Shown: positions 8,276 through 16,717 of the stretch, in pieces | Position numbering within the stretch: the first letter of the stretch is position 1 | How the letters are laid out: each line of letters begins with the position of its first letter | DNA from: an uncultured Crocinitomix sp. | Lineage (GTDB): Bacteria > Bacteroidota > Bacteroidia > Flavobacteriales_D > Crocinitomicaceae | Assembly (NCBI GenBank): GCA_937136425.1 | Contig: CAKZON010000087.1 | Span: forward strand, 1-64,000 | Length of the DNA stretch: 64,000 bases | Direction of reading: 5' to 3' | The notes under the pieces: generated by a model | What the model was told of the DNA's origin: nothing | The model's database searches: none | What the model saw: only the letters and a program-made list of their open reading frames with translations | Translations under genes and position numbers: made by a program

Positions 8276-11200
8276 CCGTTGAGAATGATTTAATAGCTTT
8301 ACAAAAGGCCCTTTTTGATTTTTCAAAACGTAACCCTTTCGTGCATGTTAAAGAAAATAAACTGTGGAATCCTGCAGACAGTGATGGGAATAAATTACCA
8401 GAAAAAATCTTTAAAAAAGCCAATTATTATTGGAAAGAATATGGGCTTGAAACAACGCTAGATGTTGCCGTTTTTATAAAATGGTCTCCTTTTAATGAAG
8501 GAGGGGGAAATGATAAGAATTACTATTGCTCTCCACTTTTTTATCGCCCTTGTAGTATTAAACGTTCTCGAAAAATAGAGACTACTTACTCTTCGCATAT
8601 AACCGCTGAGAATTACCAAGTCAATCCTGTATTACGTCATTATTTTAAGTTGTTTTTTGATTATAAATGGGCAGATGAAATATTGAATTTGGATGAAGAG
8701 GTGTCAAGGTTGATGAATTATTTTAATCCTTCCAATGAGGGTGGAAGGAAAATTAGTGTTGTTGAGGGGTTTGATGAAATAGAATCTTGGCAGCTAATTC
8801 GACAACAACGAATAGGTAATTTCAATTATAAAAAAAGCGCCTTAGGAGCTGATTATGATAAAATAATTGAAAAGCCGAGTACACAAGTTCAGGTGTTAAT
8901 GTCAGGTGAGGTTGAACGAGAACAAAAGACGACCGAAATTTTAAAACCAATTTCGTTTCTTGATCAGTCACAAAAAGAGGTGATTCAAACTGCCTTGCAA
9001 GGTAGTGTAGTTATTCAAGGACCTCCAGGCACAGGGAAGTCTCATACAATTGTTGCCATGATTGGGGCTTTTTTGGCAGCCAATAAAAAAGTGCTTTTTG
9101 TTTCTGAAAAAAGATCAGCCTTAGAGGTTGTTAATAATCGATTAGTGAAAAATGGATTGGGTGCATTAGTGGCATATTTTAATACGAATAAAGATCAGAA
9201 AAAAGAATTCTATAGCGGATTAAAAAAAACTTGGGAATCTTTAAACGAGCATAAATTTAATCGCGTTGAATTAAACCGAAAAAGTAGTGTAGCTAATGTA
9301 TTGCAATTTTATCCAAATAAACTAAGTGAACACATTCCAGAGATTGGCGGTACTTTACAGGAGGTAATAACGGTTTTGTTAAAGGCCAATTTCTCATTAG
9401 AGAACTTGGTAACAAAGGGTAAAGTGCCAAAGTTTCATGAATGGAATGCGAACCAAGAATTTTTAGAAAGTTTTGCATCAAAAATTCCAAGCGCATTTGA
9501 AACAGAAACAATTGCACAATGCAATTTTGTTAATTTAAACTCAGCAGTTTTTTCAGAAGCAGATGTATTGCTCGCGTTGGAAAAAAGAATCCTTAACATG
9601 TCGGATACTTTAGCTTCAATCCAATCCATTCAAACCGAATACAATTTGGATGAATCATTTGATGGTTTTGTGAAGTTGGCGTTGACTGCTAGTATTCTTA
9701 CCATGATTGATAAAGTGCAGCTGAATTTATTAAATGCAGACGCTAAACAATATAAGTCTTTTAATACGTGGGCAAAAAAATACCAGTTATTAAAAACTAA
9801 AATTTCACATGTTGAAGTTGGGAATAAAAAATGGACTAGAAAGCCTTCAATGGCTGAAATTACTGAGTTGCTGGGGTTGTTGCAAACATCTGAGAGAAAC
9901 CAAAGTAGCTCAATTCTTAAAATATTAAGGCGTAATCCTGCTAAGTTAAAAACCGCCTTCCGAGATTTTCACTCTGGAATTTCTAACTATACTAAAATTG
10001 AATTATTAGAGGCCGTGCAAATGGAATGGCGCCTAAGGGGGGAGTTGGATGATGTAAAGATTAAATTAAAACATAATTTAAATATTGTTGATCCAGAAAA
10101 TGAAATTGATCTCATTTTTAACCTCCGAAATAAATTAGATGCAGTTTCTCAAAATGAATATTTACAAATTCTTGAACATCCACAATCAGCAGCGTTAATT
10201 CAAGAACTAAGTAAAATTCACCCTGATATTTTAAAGTTTAATGCACAAAATAGGTTCTTGTTTTATGAGAATAAAATTGCTTCAATTTACGACTTTGAAA
10301 AGTCTCTGAATGGATTAAGGAAAAGTCTTCCACTCATGAATCATTGGTTGCCAGAAATAAAACGGTTTTTTGAATTACCTCCTGTTGTGCGCCATTTTAT
10401 GCGAGATAATGCGAATAGTTTAACTCAGCTAAATGCCAAGGTTGCTTATCAAAACTTATTGGAGGTTACAAGGTTTGAAGCTGATTTTAAAGAACTTTCA
10501 GGTTGGGAAATTGCAAAGGTAATTGGACAAGAAATAACGAATAAAAAAATTCAATTTAAAGAAAATATATCTGCTATTGTTGACGCTGCAAGAGAGAAGC
10601 AAAGTAGTGCTGAAAGTTTGTCAACAAAAGCAGGGTTTAAATTGAATGACTTTCAGAAAATTCAGAAAAAACGATACAAAGCAGAAAAGAGACTCATTTT
10701 ACATGAAATGAATAAGCAACAAAGGCATCTTTCTGTGAAAACATTTTTTGAATCAACACAGCATCATTTACTTAAAATGCAACCTGTGTGGGTTATGAAT
10801 CCTTTAACGGTTTCAGAAAATTTGCCTTGTATTGAAGATTTATTTGACGTAATTATTTTTGATGAATCGAGTCAAATTCCACTCGAAGATGCAATACCAG
10901 CAATTCACCGATCAAAGCAGGTGGTTATTGTGGGAGATTCTAAGCAAATGCCACCTTCAGCCTTTTTTACTTCTCGTGAGGACACCAAAACTATTTTGGA
11001 CCAAGGAGAGCAAGTTTATAAAAATGAAATGTTAAAGTGGCATTATCGAAGTCATCATCCAGATTTAATTCGCTTTTCAAATTTGGAATTTTATAATGGC
11101 GATTTAATGACATTGCCGCCCAAATTTTCAGAATGCCCAATTGAAGTAAAACATGTTGAAGGAAATTACGAAGCAGGTAAAAATGAATTGGAAGCAAAGG

Positions 11201-11916
11201 AATTAGCAACTTATTGTCAAAATATTCAGTCTAATTTGATTAAATCAATTCTTATTATTGCGTTTTCGCAAGAACAGGAAAAAGAAATTCAACGCCAATT
11301 AAGACTACTAAAGCTAGCTGATAATGAAAAAATTATTACACGTAATTTAGAGAATGCACAAGGAATTGAAGCAGACTTAGTTTTAATTTCGATTGGTTAT
11401 GGTAAAAATAAAAAGGAGGAGTTTAGATTGAATTTTGGACCGGTGAACCAATTGAATGGTGCAAATCGATTAAATGTGTTGTTTACAAGAGCTATTGAAA
11501 AAATGATTGTGTTTACTTCTGTCAAGGCATCAGACTTTGGATTGTCGGAGAATAGAGGGGTACAGGTTTTGAAAGATTTTTTAACTTATGCAGAGCAGTT
11601 AGAAGCTTTAAATGCCTCAAATACTGCATTGCCTGCAGCGCACCAATTGGTTCATGATATACTTATGAAACATCAACTTGAATTTTCCTATTATCCGTCT
11701 GGAAAAGGGATTGGTTTGAGTTCTTTCATCCAACATCAAACGAATAAAATTCTAATGATTGATCCTGGACTTAACGAAGGGGAGGTACAAGATGTTGAAA
11801 GTGTGTTGACAGTCATTTCTAGTCAATATGCCGATATTAAAGTCGTGCTTAGTATGGATTTATGGTTGAATCACGATCGAGTAGAGGCTGATTTAATAGA
11901 GTTTTTTAAAGCTTAG
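8272..11916 (+). CDS. Large SF1 (UPF1-like, DUF4011-type) helicase/ATPase
   Basis: This 1214-residue superfamily 1 helicase starts with a segment like DUF4011 (LFDFSKRNPFVHV). It then has Walker A GPPGTGKS at 250-257, a long helical insertion, and Walker B DESSQ at 864-868. Later motifs are VVIVGDSKQMPPS (motif III), KWHYRSHHPDLI (IV), NLENAQGIEADLVLIS (V) and NVLFTRAIEKM near 1068 (VI). The last 90 residues resemble the position of a Vsr/DUF559-like nuclease seen in related helicases. The expected acidic active-site residues are not obvious, so that part looks degenerate; this is inference. It overlaps the HAD gene by four bases. Relatives act in DNA/RNA metabolism or anti-phage defence, but no defence partners are nearby. 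Confidence 0.88.
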   Translation: MTVENDLIALQKALFDFSKRNPFVHVKENKLWNPADSDGNKLPEKIFKKANYYWKEYGLETTLDVAVFIKWSPFNEGGGNDKNYYCSPLFYRPCSIKRSRKIETTYSSHITAENYQVNPVLRHYFKLFFDYKWADEILNLDEEVSRLMNYFNPSNEGGRKISVVEGFDEIESWQLIRQQRIGNFNYKKSALGADYDKIIEKPSTQVQVLMSGEVEREQKTTEILKPISFLDQSQKEVIQTALQGSVVIQGPPGTGKSHTIVAMIGAFLAANKKVLFVSEKRSALEVVNNRLVKNGLGALVAYFNTNKDQKKEFYSGLKKTWESLNEHKFNRVELNRKSSVANVLQFYPNKLSEHIPEIGGTLQEVITVLLKANFSLENLVTKGKVPKFHEWNANQEFLESFASKIPSAFETETIAQCNFVNLNSAVFSEADVLLALEKRILNMSDTLASIQSIQTEYNLDESFDGFVKLALTASILTMIDKVQLNLLNADAKQYKSFNTWAKKYQLLKTKISHVEVGNKKWTRKPSMAEITELLGLLQTSERNQSSSILKILRRNPAKLKTAFRDFHSGISNYTKIELLEAVQMEWRLRGELDDVKIKLKHNLNIVDPENEIDLIFNLRNKLDAVSQNEYLQILEHPQSAALIQELSKIHPDILKFNAQNRFLFYENKIASIYDFEKSLNGLRKSLPLMNHWLPEIKRFFELPPVVRHFMRDNANSLTQLNAKVAYQNLLEVTRFEADFKELSGWEIAKVIGQEITNKKIQFKENISAIVDAAREKQSSAESLSTKAGFKLNDFQKIQKKRYKAEKRLILHEMNKQQRHLSVKTFFESTQHHLLKMQPVWVMNPLTVSENLPCIEDLFDVIIFDESSQIPLEDAIPAIHRSKQVVIVGDSKQMPPSAFFTSREDTKTILDQGEQVYKNEMLKWHYRSHHPDLIRFSNLEFYNGDLMTLPPKFSECPIEVKHVEGNYEAGKNELEAKELATYCQNIQSNLIKSILIIAFSQEQEKEIQRQLRLLKLADNEKIITRNLENAQGIEADLVLISIGYGKNKKEEFRLNFGPVNQLNGANRLNVLFTRAIEKMIVFTSVKASDFGLSENRGVQVLKDFLTYAEQLEALNASNTALPAAHQLVHDILMKHQLEFSYYPSGKGIGLSSFIQHQTNKILMIDPGLNEGEVQDVESVLTVISSQYADIKVVLSMDLWLNHDRVEADLIEFFKA

Positions 11917-12009
11917 TACTAATTTGTAGTTTTAGACATGCATTTTTTTATGGAAAATTAATGATTATAACATCTATTAATTAGTTGTAATTCAATAATA
12001 TTGAACTGT

Positions 12010-12735
12010 ATGGTTAAAATGAATTTTAGTTGCCCTGAGAATATAGGTGAAATGCCATCAACAGAAAGTGGGCATTTTTGTGATTCCTGTGAAAAAGATA
12101 TTGTTGACTTTTCTGAAATGTCAAATGTTGAAATTCAAGAACAATTAAAAAAAGCAAGTGGTAAAACCTGCGGAATTTTTAAAAATCGACAAATTATTAA
12201 TGCTAGTCGGATAGAATTAAGTTCTCGCTTTCGTCTTGCTTTTATGTTTGTTTTTATGTTAGGAATGAGCACTGCTGATATGTATGGACAAGATACATTG
12301 ACAACTAATCAAATGAGTATGGATACGATTGCGTTGGATGATTCTTCCTATGTCATAAAGGGACAAGTGTTGAATGCCGATTCGGTGGCTGTTCCATTAT
12401 CAAAAATTTGGGTGGAGGTAGATTCTGCTGCAGGTGTTCCAAATGCAATTTTCACTACTGCAGATTTGGATGGTAATTATAGAATTACAATTCCAAATGA
12501 GGTGAAAGGACCGCTAAGTATAATGGTTAGGTCTGCAGGTTATAATACTGTGAATGTTACCAATGTCACATTCGAACCTGGCGAGAAAATGGTTAAGGTT
12601 AATGTAACATTTACTGAGGAGCAAGAATTGTTATTGATCGGTCTTATCCGTATTTGTCCAAAACCTTTGCCAAGTGATCCTTATGAATTTGGAAAAACTA
12701 CACTAGACGGCGAAGATATTCGCCAATGGGATTAG
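12010..12735 (+). CDS. Membrane protein with N-terminal Cys motif and carboxypeptidase-regulatory-like domain
   Basis: This protein of about 241 residues has a cysteine-rich N-terminus (CPENIGEMPSTESGHFC, then DSCEKDIVDFSEM) that recurs in Bacteroidota membrane proteins and may bind metal. One hydrophobic segment follows at about 77-95 (FRLAFMFVFMLGMSTADMYG). The outer domain (about 115-205) resembles a carboxypeptidase-regulatory beta-sandwich (IKGQVLNADSVAVPLSKIWVEV). A TTG nine bases upstream could serve as start, but the ATG at 12010 is preferred. The cysteine segment would be cytoplasmic and the sandwich periplasmic. Function is unknown. It is monocistronic by spacing. Confidence 0.75.
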   Translation: MVKMNFSCPENIGEMPSTESGHFCDSCEKDIVDFSEMSNVEIQEQLKKASGKTCGIFKNRQIINASRIELSSRFRLAFMFVFMLGMSTADMYGQDTLTTNQMSMDTIALDDSSYVIKGQVLNADSVAVPLSKIWVEVDSAAGVPNAIFTTADLDGNYRITIPNEVKGPLSIMVRSAGYNTVNVTNVTFEPGEKMVKVNVTFTEEQELLLIGLIRICPKPLPSDPYEFGKTTLDGEDIRQWD

Positions 12736-12738
12736 TTT

Positions 12739-12759
12739 TAGCAATTAGCAATTAGCAAT
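12739..12759. repeat. Three perfect copies of TAGCAAT
   Basis: The heptamer TAGCAAT is repeated three times head to tail just after the stop codon at 12735. It looks like replication slippage between two convergent genes. No function is suggested. Confidence 0.8.
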
Positions 12760-12770
12760 GATTGATTGTA

Positions 12771-13241
12771 TTATTGATTCATTGCGTTATTAACCTCTTC
12801 TAACACCAACTCATGTTCAAAACCTTTCGCTTGCATATAGCGTTGAAGTTTTGCACGGCGATCCCAATTATCTTTCGCTTTAGTTAATCGGTTTTTCGAT
12901 TCAATAAGATCTTTTATGGTCTGAAAATACTCACTCTCATCAATTTCATTCAATCCTTTATTGATAGAATAGTCTGAAATATTCTTTTGCTTTAAATGTT
13001 GACGGATTTTAATACGTCCCCATCTTTTAATACGAAATTTTCCGCTAACAAATGCTGATGCAAAGCGCTCTTCATTTAAGAAGTTATTTTGAATTAAATC
13101 TGAAATGAGAATATCAACATCTTCACCAAACAGGCCCCAGGATTTTACTTTTTTTCGAATTTCCTGATCACAACGTTCCTGATAAGCACAAAATGCTTCT
13201 AATTTTTGTTTGGCTTCCAATAAACTGTACTTCTGTTCCAT
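12771..13241 (-). CDS. recX: RecX-family regulatory protein
   Basis: This 156-residue protein is built from RecX-type three-helix repeats. It has LEAFCAYQERCDQEIRKKVKSWG, DLIQNNFLNEERFASAFVSGKFRIKRWGRIKIRQHLKQKNIS, and a third repeat near the C-terminus ending in KGFEHELVLEEVNNAM. RecX binds RecA filaments and modulates recombination and SOS activity in the cytoplasm. Its length matches the family. recA is not in the window, so it is uncoupled from recA here, as is usual in Bacteroidota. It converges with the gene at 12010-12735. Confidence 0.9.
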   Translation of the reverse strand: MEQKYSLLEAKQKLEAFCAYQERCDQEIRKKVKSWGLFGEDVDILISDLIQNNFLNEERFASAFVSGKFRIKRWGRIKIRQHLKQKNISDYSINKGLNEIDESEYFQTIKDLIESKNRLTKAKDNWDRRAKLQRYMQAKGFEHELVLEEVNNAMNQ

Positions 13242-13379
13242 GAAAATGCTAAAAATTAGACATCAAAGTAATATCAATAGTCAATACAAAATTAACAATT
13301 GCTTTTACTATAATACACGTATCAGATTGAAAAAAAAGGCACGCTAAGTTGAGAGAAAAAATGTTCAGCAATTAAGTGC

Positions 13380-14933
13380 TTAAACCTTTATTTTTTTTCC
13401 TTCACCATCCAAGAATTTATATTCTAATATGTGATTAGAATTATTCGCTTGAATAGTAACCCATTTTTTAAATTGAAAGTACCATTTCCATTGTTTAGAG
13501 ACCATTCCCTTTTTAAAGTAAGATTCTAAATAAGGATGCACAATTAATGTGACTTTTTTCACCTTTTTCTCTTCCAATAAAAACTTGAGCTTGCTCTCAA
13601 TTTCATCTGCAAACATGATTGAAGCCTGAATTTTACCAGTACCATTACAAGTTGGGCAACCTTCAGAAGTTTCAATGTTTGTTACAGGTCTAACACGCTG
13701 GCGAGTAATTTCAACCACACCAAATTTACTTGGCGGAATAATACTGTGCTTGGCCTTGTCTTGCTTAAGTAGTTCGCGCAATTTATTGTATAACAATTTG
13801 TTATTATCACGCTTGTGCATATCAATAAAGTCTACACATATAATACCGCCCATATCTCTTAAGCGTAAAACGCGGGCAAGCTCTTCAGCTGCCTCAAGAT
13901 TTACAGTTATGGCATTATTTTCTTGTGTATCGTTTTTTGCACTTCTATTACCACTATTTACGTCAACAACGTGCATGGCTTCAGTGTGCTCAATAATTAA
14001 GTATCCACCACTAGGTAATGGAACTTTTTTACCAAACAAAACTTTAATTTCTTTATTGACACCGAATTGCTCAAAAATGTCAACCTTACCTTTATACTCT
14101 TTTAATATACTCGCTTTTTCAGGAGCAATTGATTGTACATAATCCTTCATTTCTGCTAAAAGCACAGGATCATTTACATGTATTTTGGTATAGTTGGCGT
14201 TAAGCGTGTCGCGTAACAATGAAGAGGCACGGTTTAATTCACCTAAAACGCGTTTAGGAGACTTGGCTTTCTTCAAATTTGAATGCATTTTTCTCCAGCG
14301 ATCTAATAAATCTTTTAAATCACTGTCAATCTCTGCAAGCTTCTTGTCGTTAGCAACAGTTCGAATAATTACACCAAAGTTTTTGGGTAATACACTTTTT
14401 ACAATGTCCTTTAAACGTTTCTTTTCTTCAACATCCTTAATTTGTTGAGAAATAGAAATTTTGTTTGAAAAAGGTACGAGCACCAAAAAGCGACCCGCTA
14501 ATGTAATTTCAGAACTTAAACGCGGCCCTTTAGAAGAAATAGGTTCCTTCGCCACTTGCACTAAAATTTCGCGAGAACTAGATAAAGTATCGGTAATTTT
14601 ACCGTCTTTATCAATGTCGTTTTCAGATTTAAAATAAAGTAAATCTGCAACGTTTTGTTTTCCTCTTATTGTATCCTGGGTAAACTTGTCCAAAGACTTA
14701 AATTGAGGACCCAGATCTAAATAATGTAAAAACGCGTCTTTTTCATACCCAACATTGACGAAAGATGCATTTAAGCTGGCAACCACTTTACGTACTTTAC
14801 CAAGATATATGTCACCCACGGCAAAATCCGTGTCTACCTTCTCTTCATGCAGCTCAACAAGCGTTGAGTCACGCATAAGAGCCATAGAAATTTCTCCGCT
14901 GGGTTTTGAATTAACTATAAGTTCAAAACTCAC
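13380..14933 (-). CDS. rng: Ribonuclease G/E family protein
   Basis: This 517-residue Rne/Rng-type endoribonuclease processes rRNA precursors and mRNA. The N-terminal S1-like domain (about 38-130) starts at VGDIYLGKVRKVV. The catalytic magnesium-binding aspartates are visible as D324 in VVDVNSGN and D368 in VDFIDMHKRDN, spaced as in E. coli RNase E. The zinc-link motif CPTCNGTG lies near residue 428. It lacks the long C-terminal degradosome scaffold, so it is RNase G-like in size. The start is a GTG at 14933 (MSFELIV), the only reasonable start. It lies downstream of the small bS22 gene on the same strand, with a terminator-like hairpin between them. Confidence 0.93.
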   Translation of the reverse strand: MSFELIVNSKPSGEISMALMRDSTLVELHEEKVDTDFAVGDIYLGKVRKVVASLNASFVNVGYEKDAFLHYLDLGPQFKSLDKFTQDTIRGKQNVADLLYFKSENDIDKDGKITDTLSSSREILVQVAKEPISSKGPRLSSEITLAGRFLVLVPFSNKISISQQIKDVEEKKRLKDIVKSVLPKNFGVIIRTVANDKKLAEIDSDLKDLLDRWRKMHSNLKKAKSPKRVLGELNRASSLLRDTLNANYTKIHVNDPVLLAEMKDYVQSIAPEKASILKEYKGKVDIFEQFGVNKEIKVLFGKKVPLPSGGYLIIEHTEAMHVVDVNSGNRSAKNDTQENNAITVNLEAAEELARVLRLRDMGGIICVDFIDMHKRDNNKLLYNKLRELLKQDKAKHSIIPPSKFGVVEITRQRVRPVTNIETSEGCPTCNGTGKIQASIMFADEIESKLKFLLEEKKVKKVTLIVHPYLESYFKKGMVSKQWKWYFQFKKWVTIQANNSNHILEYKFLDGEGKKIKV

Positions 14934-14962
14934 TAATCTGTAAATTAAATAATAAACTAAGA

Positions 14963-14990
14963 AAACTTAACAGCCGTAGCCGTTAAGTTT
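14963..14990 (-). terminator. Hairpin between bS22 and rng
   Basis: The arms AAACTTAAC (14963-14971) and GTTAAGTTT (14982-14990) are perfectly complementary around a partly paired centre. On the minus strand the hairpin is followed by TCTTAG. It is a plausible weak terminator or processing site between the bS22 gene and rng. Confidence 0.5.
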
Positions 14991-15029
14991 CTAATGAATT
15001 GACAATCAAATGATCGAAATAGGTGTAAC

Positions 15030-15122
15030 CTATTTTTTCTTTTTGTGTCTATTTTTTCTTAGTCTTTTCTTTCTCTTGTGAGTAGACATTTTATGTCTTT
15101 TTCTTTTTTTACCACTTGGCAT
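15030..15122 (-). CDS. Small basic ribosomal protein, bS22 / mS38 (AURKAIP1/COX24) type
   Basis: This gene encodes only 30 residues, nearly all Lys, Arg and His. It begins MPSGKKRKRHKMSTHKRKKR, continues LRKNRHKKKK, and stops at TAG. The KRKRHKMxxHKRKKRxRKxRHK pattern is the AURKAIP1/COX24 (mS38, bS22) signature found on small ribosomal subunits, and this tiny gene is widely conserved in Bacteroidota. It lies between HU and rng on the minus strand. A promoter-like element at 15227-15255 would give a leader of about 100 bases that contains a strong hairpin. The gene is real despite its size because its sequence matches the family end to end. Confidence 0.9.
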   Translation of the reverse strand: MPSGKKRKRHKMSTHKRKKRLRKNRHKKKK

Positions 15123-15171
15123 AACAAAGATTTTTTAATAAATTAATACTTTTTTTAACTCTAATATGTAG

Positions 15172-15200
15172 AAAAACTTCCTGGTAATCAGGAAGTTTTT
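15172..15200 (-). terminator. Strong hairpin between HU and bS22
   Basis: A perfect 12-base-pair stem (15172-15183 with 15189-15200) with a five-base loop is followed on the minus strand by TTTTTC, as in an intrinsic terminator. It would end HU transcripts. It also lies downstream of the promoter-like element at 15227-15255, inside the putative bS22 leader, so it could instead act as an attenuator. Confidence 0.75.
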
Positions 15201-15226
15201 ATCAAATTCATCCTTTAATCGGGGGA

Positions 15227-15255
15227 CAAAGATAGTAAAATTTATAATTAAGCAA
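15227..15255 (-). promoter_or_regulatory. Promoter for the bS22 gene
   Basis: On the minus strand TTG (15255-15253) is followed after 18 bases by TATCTTTG (15234-15227), matching the -33/-7 Bacteroidota consensus. The bases that follow, TCCCCCGATT, closely match those after the HU -7 element. The transcript would start near 15220 and run through the hairpin at 15172-15200 to the bS22 start at 15122. Confidence 0.65.
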
Positions 15256-15260
15256 TAATG

Positions 15261-15551
15261 TTACTTAACCGATACGTTATCTTTTACATCCTCGATAAAA
15301 GTTTTTGCCGGTTTAAACGCTGGAATGTTGTGCGCCGGTATAATGATAGATTCATTTTTTGAAATGTTTCTACCTGTTTTTTCTGCTCTCTCTTTTACAA
15401 TAAAAGATCCGAAACCTCTAAGGTATACATTGTTACCTTCCGTTAAGGATAATTTTACTGAATCCATAAATGCTTCGACTGTTGCTTGCACTGCAATTTT
15501 CTCAATTCCTGTTTGATCTGAGATTTTCGAAACGATATCTGCTTTGGTCAT
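15261..15551 (-). CDS. HU-family DNA-binding protein
   Basis: This 96-residue histone-like protein of the HU/IHF family bends and compacts DNA as a dimer. It matches the family over its full length: MTKADIVSKISDQTGI at the N-terminal helices, GNNVYLRGFGSFIVKERAEKTGRN at the first strands and arm base, and IIPAHNIPAFKPAKTF at the C-terminus, the classic PAFKPGK position. Which paralogue (HU or IHF-like) cannot be told. It is divergent from mutY. A promoter-like -7 lies 36 bases upstream, and a strong hairpin lies downstream. Confidence 0.95.
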   Translation of the reverse strand: MTKADIVSKISDQTGIEKIAVQATVEAFMDSVKLSLTEGNNVYLRGFGSFIVKERAEKTGRNISKNESIIIPAHNIPAFKPAKTFIEDVKDNVSVK

Positions 15552-15586
15552 AACTTCTTAATTTTTAATCTTTTGTAAATCGGGGA

Positions 15587-15594
15587 CAAAAATA
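15587..15594 (-). promoter_or_regulatory. -7 element for the HU gene
   Basis: The minus strand reads TATTTTTG and then TCCCCGATTT. The -7 matches TAnnTTTG, and the next ten bases nearly repeat the sequence after the bS22 -7. A TTTG lies 23 bases upstream, slightly long for a -33. Confidence 0.55.
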
Positions 15595-15651
15595 ATTCTA
15601 ATTCTTTGAACTTTTTACAAAAAAAGGAAAGAACTTTACTTTTTTATACAA

Positions 15652-16689
15652 ATGGCTGATTTTTCGACATTAATTCAAGCTTGGTTTAGACAAAACCAAA
15701 GAAATCTACCTTGGAGGGGGATTAATGACCCCTATAAAATTTGGCTTTCTGAGGTCATTTTGCAACAAACAAGAGTTGATCAAGGAATGGCTTATTACCT
15801 CAAGTTTGTTGAAACTTTTCCTACTATTAAAGATTTAGCAAATGCTGATGAAGACCATGTATTAAACTTATGGCAAGGTTTAGGCTATTACAGCCGTGCA
15901 AGAAATATGCATTTTTCTGCAAAAATGGTGGCTAATGAGTTGGGAGGAGTTTTTCCTTCAACCTATAAAGGTGTACTTTCTTTAAAAGGAGTAGGAGAAT
16001 ATACCGCAGCTGCTATAACTTCAATTGCATATAATTTACCGCATGCTGTAGTTGATGGAAATGTATATCGCGTATTAAGTCGTTATTTAGAAATAGGAAC
16101 ACCTATAGATAGCACACAAGGTAAAAAGGAGTTTTCTTTGGCTGCTGCAGAATTTTTAGATCATAATAATCCAGGTGATCACAATCAAGCTTTAATGGAA
16201 ATTGGAGCTTTGGTTTGTTTACCAAAATCACCAAAGTGTAACAAATGCCCTCTGGCGCAATCTTGTGCAAGTTTGCAAAACAATTCACAATTGAATTTCC
16301 CTGTCAAATCAAAAAAAATAAAAGTTGTTAACCGTTACTTACATTATTTAGTGTTAACAGATGGTGAAAACACCGTATTAAAAAAACGTACAGGTAAAGG
16401 AATTTGGGAAGGGCTTTATGATTTTCCTTTAATTGAAAAAAAAGTGGGGGAGGAATTGACAGAAAATGACCTGAAATCAGAGGATTTGGTTGGGTTTGAT
16501 TTTGACGGATCTTTTAAGCATATCTTATCTCATCAAAGAATTTTGGCTACATTTTGGCTGGTTCGTGTTAAGCGTATTAAATTAGTTGATAATCAGATTA
16601 AAATAGCAATTAACCAAGTAGAAGATTATCCTTTGCCTCAACTTTTGATAAGATATATAAAGGAGTCGCGCTTATTCGAAGCAGATTAG
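15652..16689 (+). CDS. mutY: A/G-specific adenine DNA glycosylase
   Basis: This 345-residue MutY removes adenine mispaired with 8-oxoguanine. Catalytic E34 is in WLSEVILQQTRV. The helix-hairpin-helix is LKGVGEYTAAA, catalytic D135 is in VDGNVYRVLSR, and the [4Fe-4S] ligands C189, C196, C199 and C205 follow the pattern C-x6-C-x2-C-x5-C. The C-terminal NUDIX-like domain (about 225-345) has KRTGKGIWEGLYDFP and FKHILSHQRI, which reads the 8-oxoG strand. It opens the conserved flavobacterial gene order mutY-ssb-gldE-gldD. It is cytoplasmic. Confidence 0.96.
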   Translation: MADFSTLIQAWFRQNQRNLPWRGINDPYKIWLSEVILQQTRVDQGMAYYLKFVETFPTIKDLANADEDHVLNLWQGLGYYSRARNMHFSAKMVANELGGVFPSTYKGVLSLKGVGEYTAAAITSIAYNLPHAVVDGNVYRVLSRYLEIGTPIDSTQGKKEFSLAAAEFLDHNNPGDHNQALMEIGALVCLPKSPKCNKCPLAQSCASLQNNSQLNFPVKSKKIKVVNRYLHYLVLTDGENTVLKKRTGKGIWEGLYDFPLIEKKVGEELTENDLKSEDLVGFDFDGSFKHILSHQRILATFWLVRVKRIKLVDNQIKIAINQVEDYPLPQLLIRYIKESRLFEAD

Positions 16690-16690
16690 C

Positions 16691-16698
16691 TATATTTG
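16691..16698 (+). promoter_or_regulatory. -7 element for ssb
   Basis: TATATTTG begins directly after the mutY stop codon and 27 bases before the ssb ATG. It matches TAnnTTTG exactly. No clear -33 TTG is present, so ssb-gldE-gldD may be expressed both from here and by readthrough from mutY. Confidence 0.45.
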
Positions 16699-16717
16699 TT
16701 TAAATCAAAGAATCAAT

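Noticed and set aside
8272..11916. The helicase as part of a known anti-phage system
   Set aside because: No methylase, nuclease partner, toxin or mobile-element gene flanks it, and the only coupled gene is a HAD phosphatase.
12739..12759. Triple TAGCAAT repeat as a possible CRISPR or attachment site
   Set aside because: Units are only seven bases with no spacers, and no integrase or cas gene is near. Slippage explains it.
13675..14142. A 155-codon plus-strand frame opposite rng
   Set aside because: It lies wholly antisense to a well-conserved RNase and shows no recognisable family or start context.
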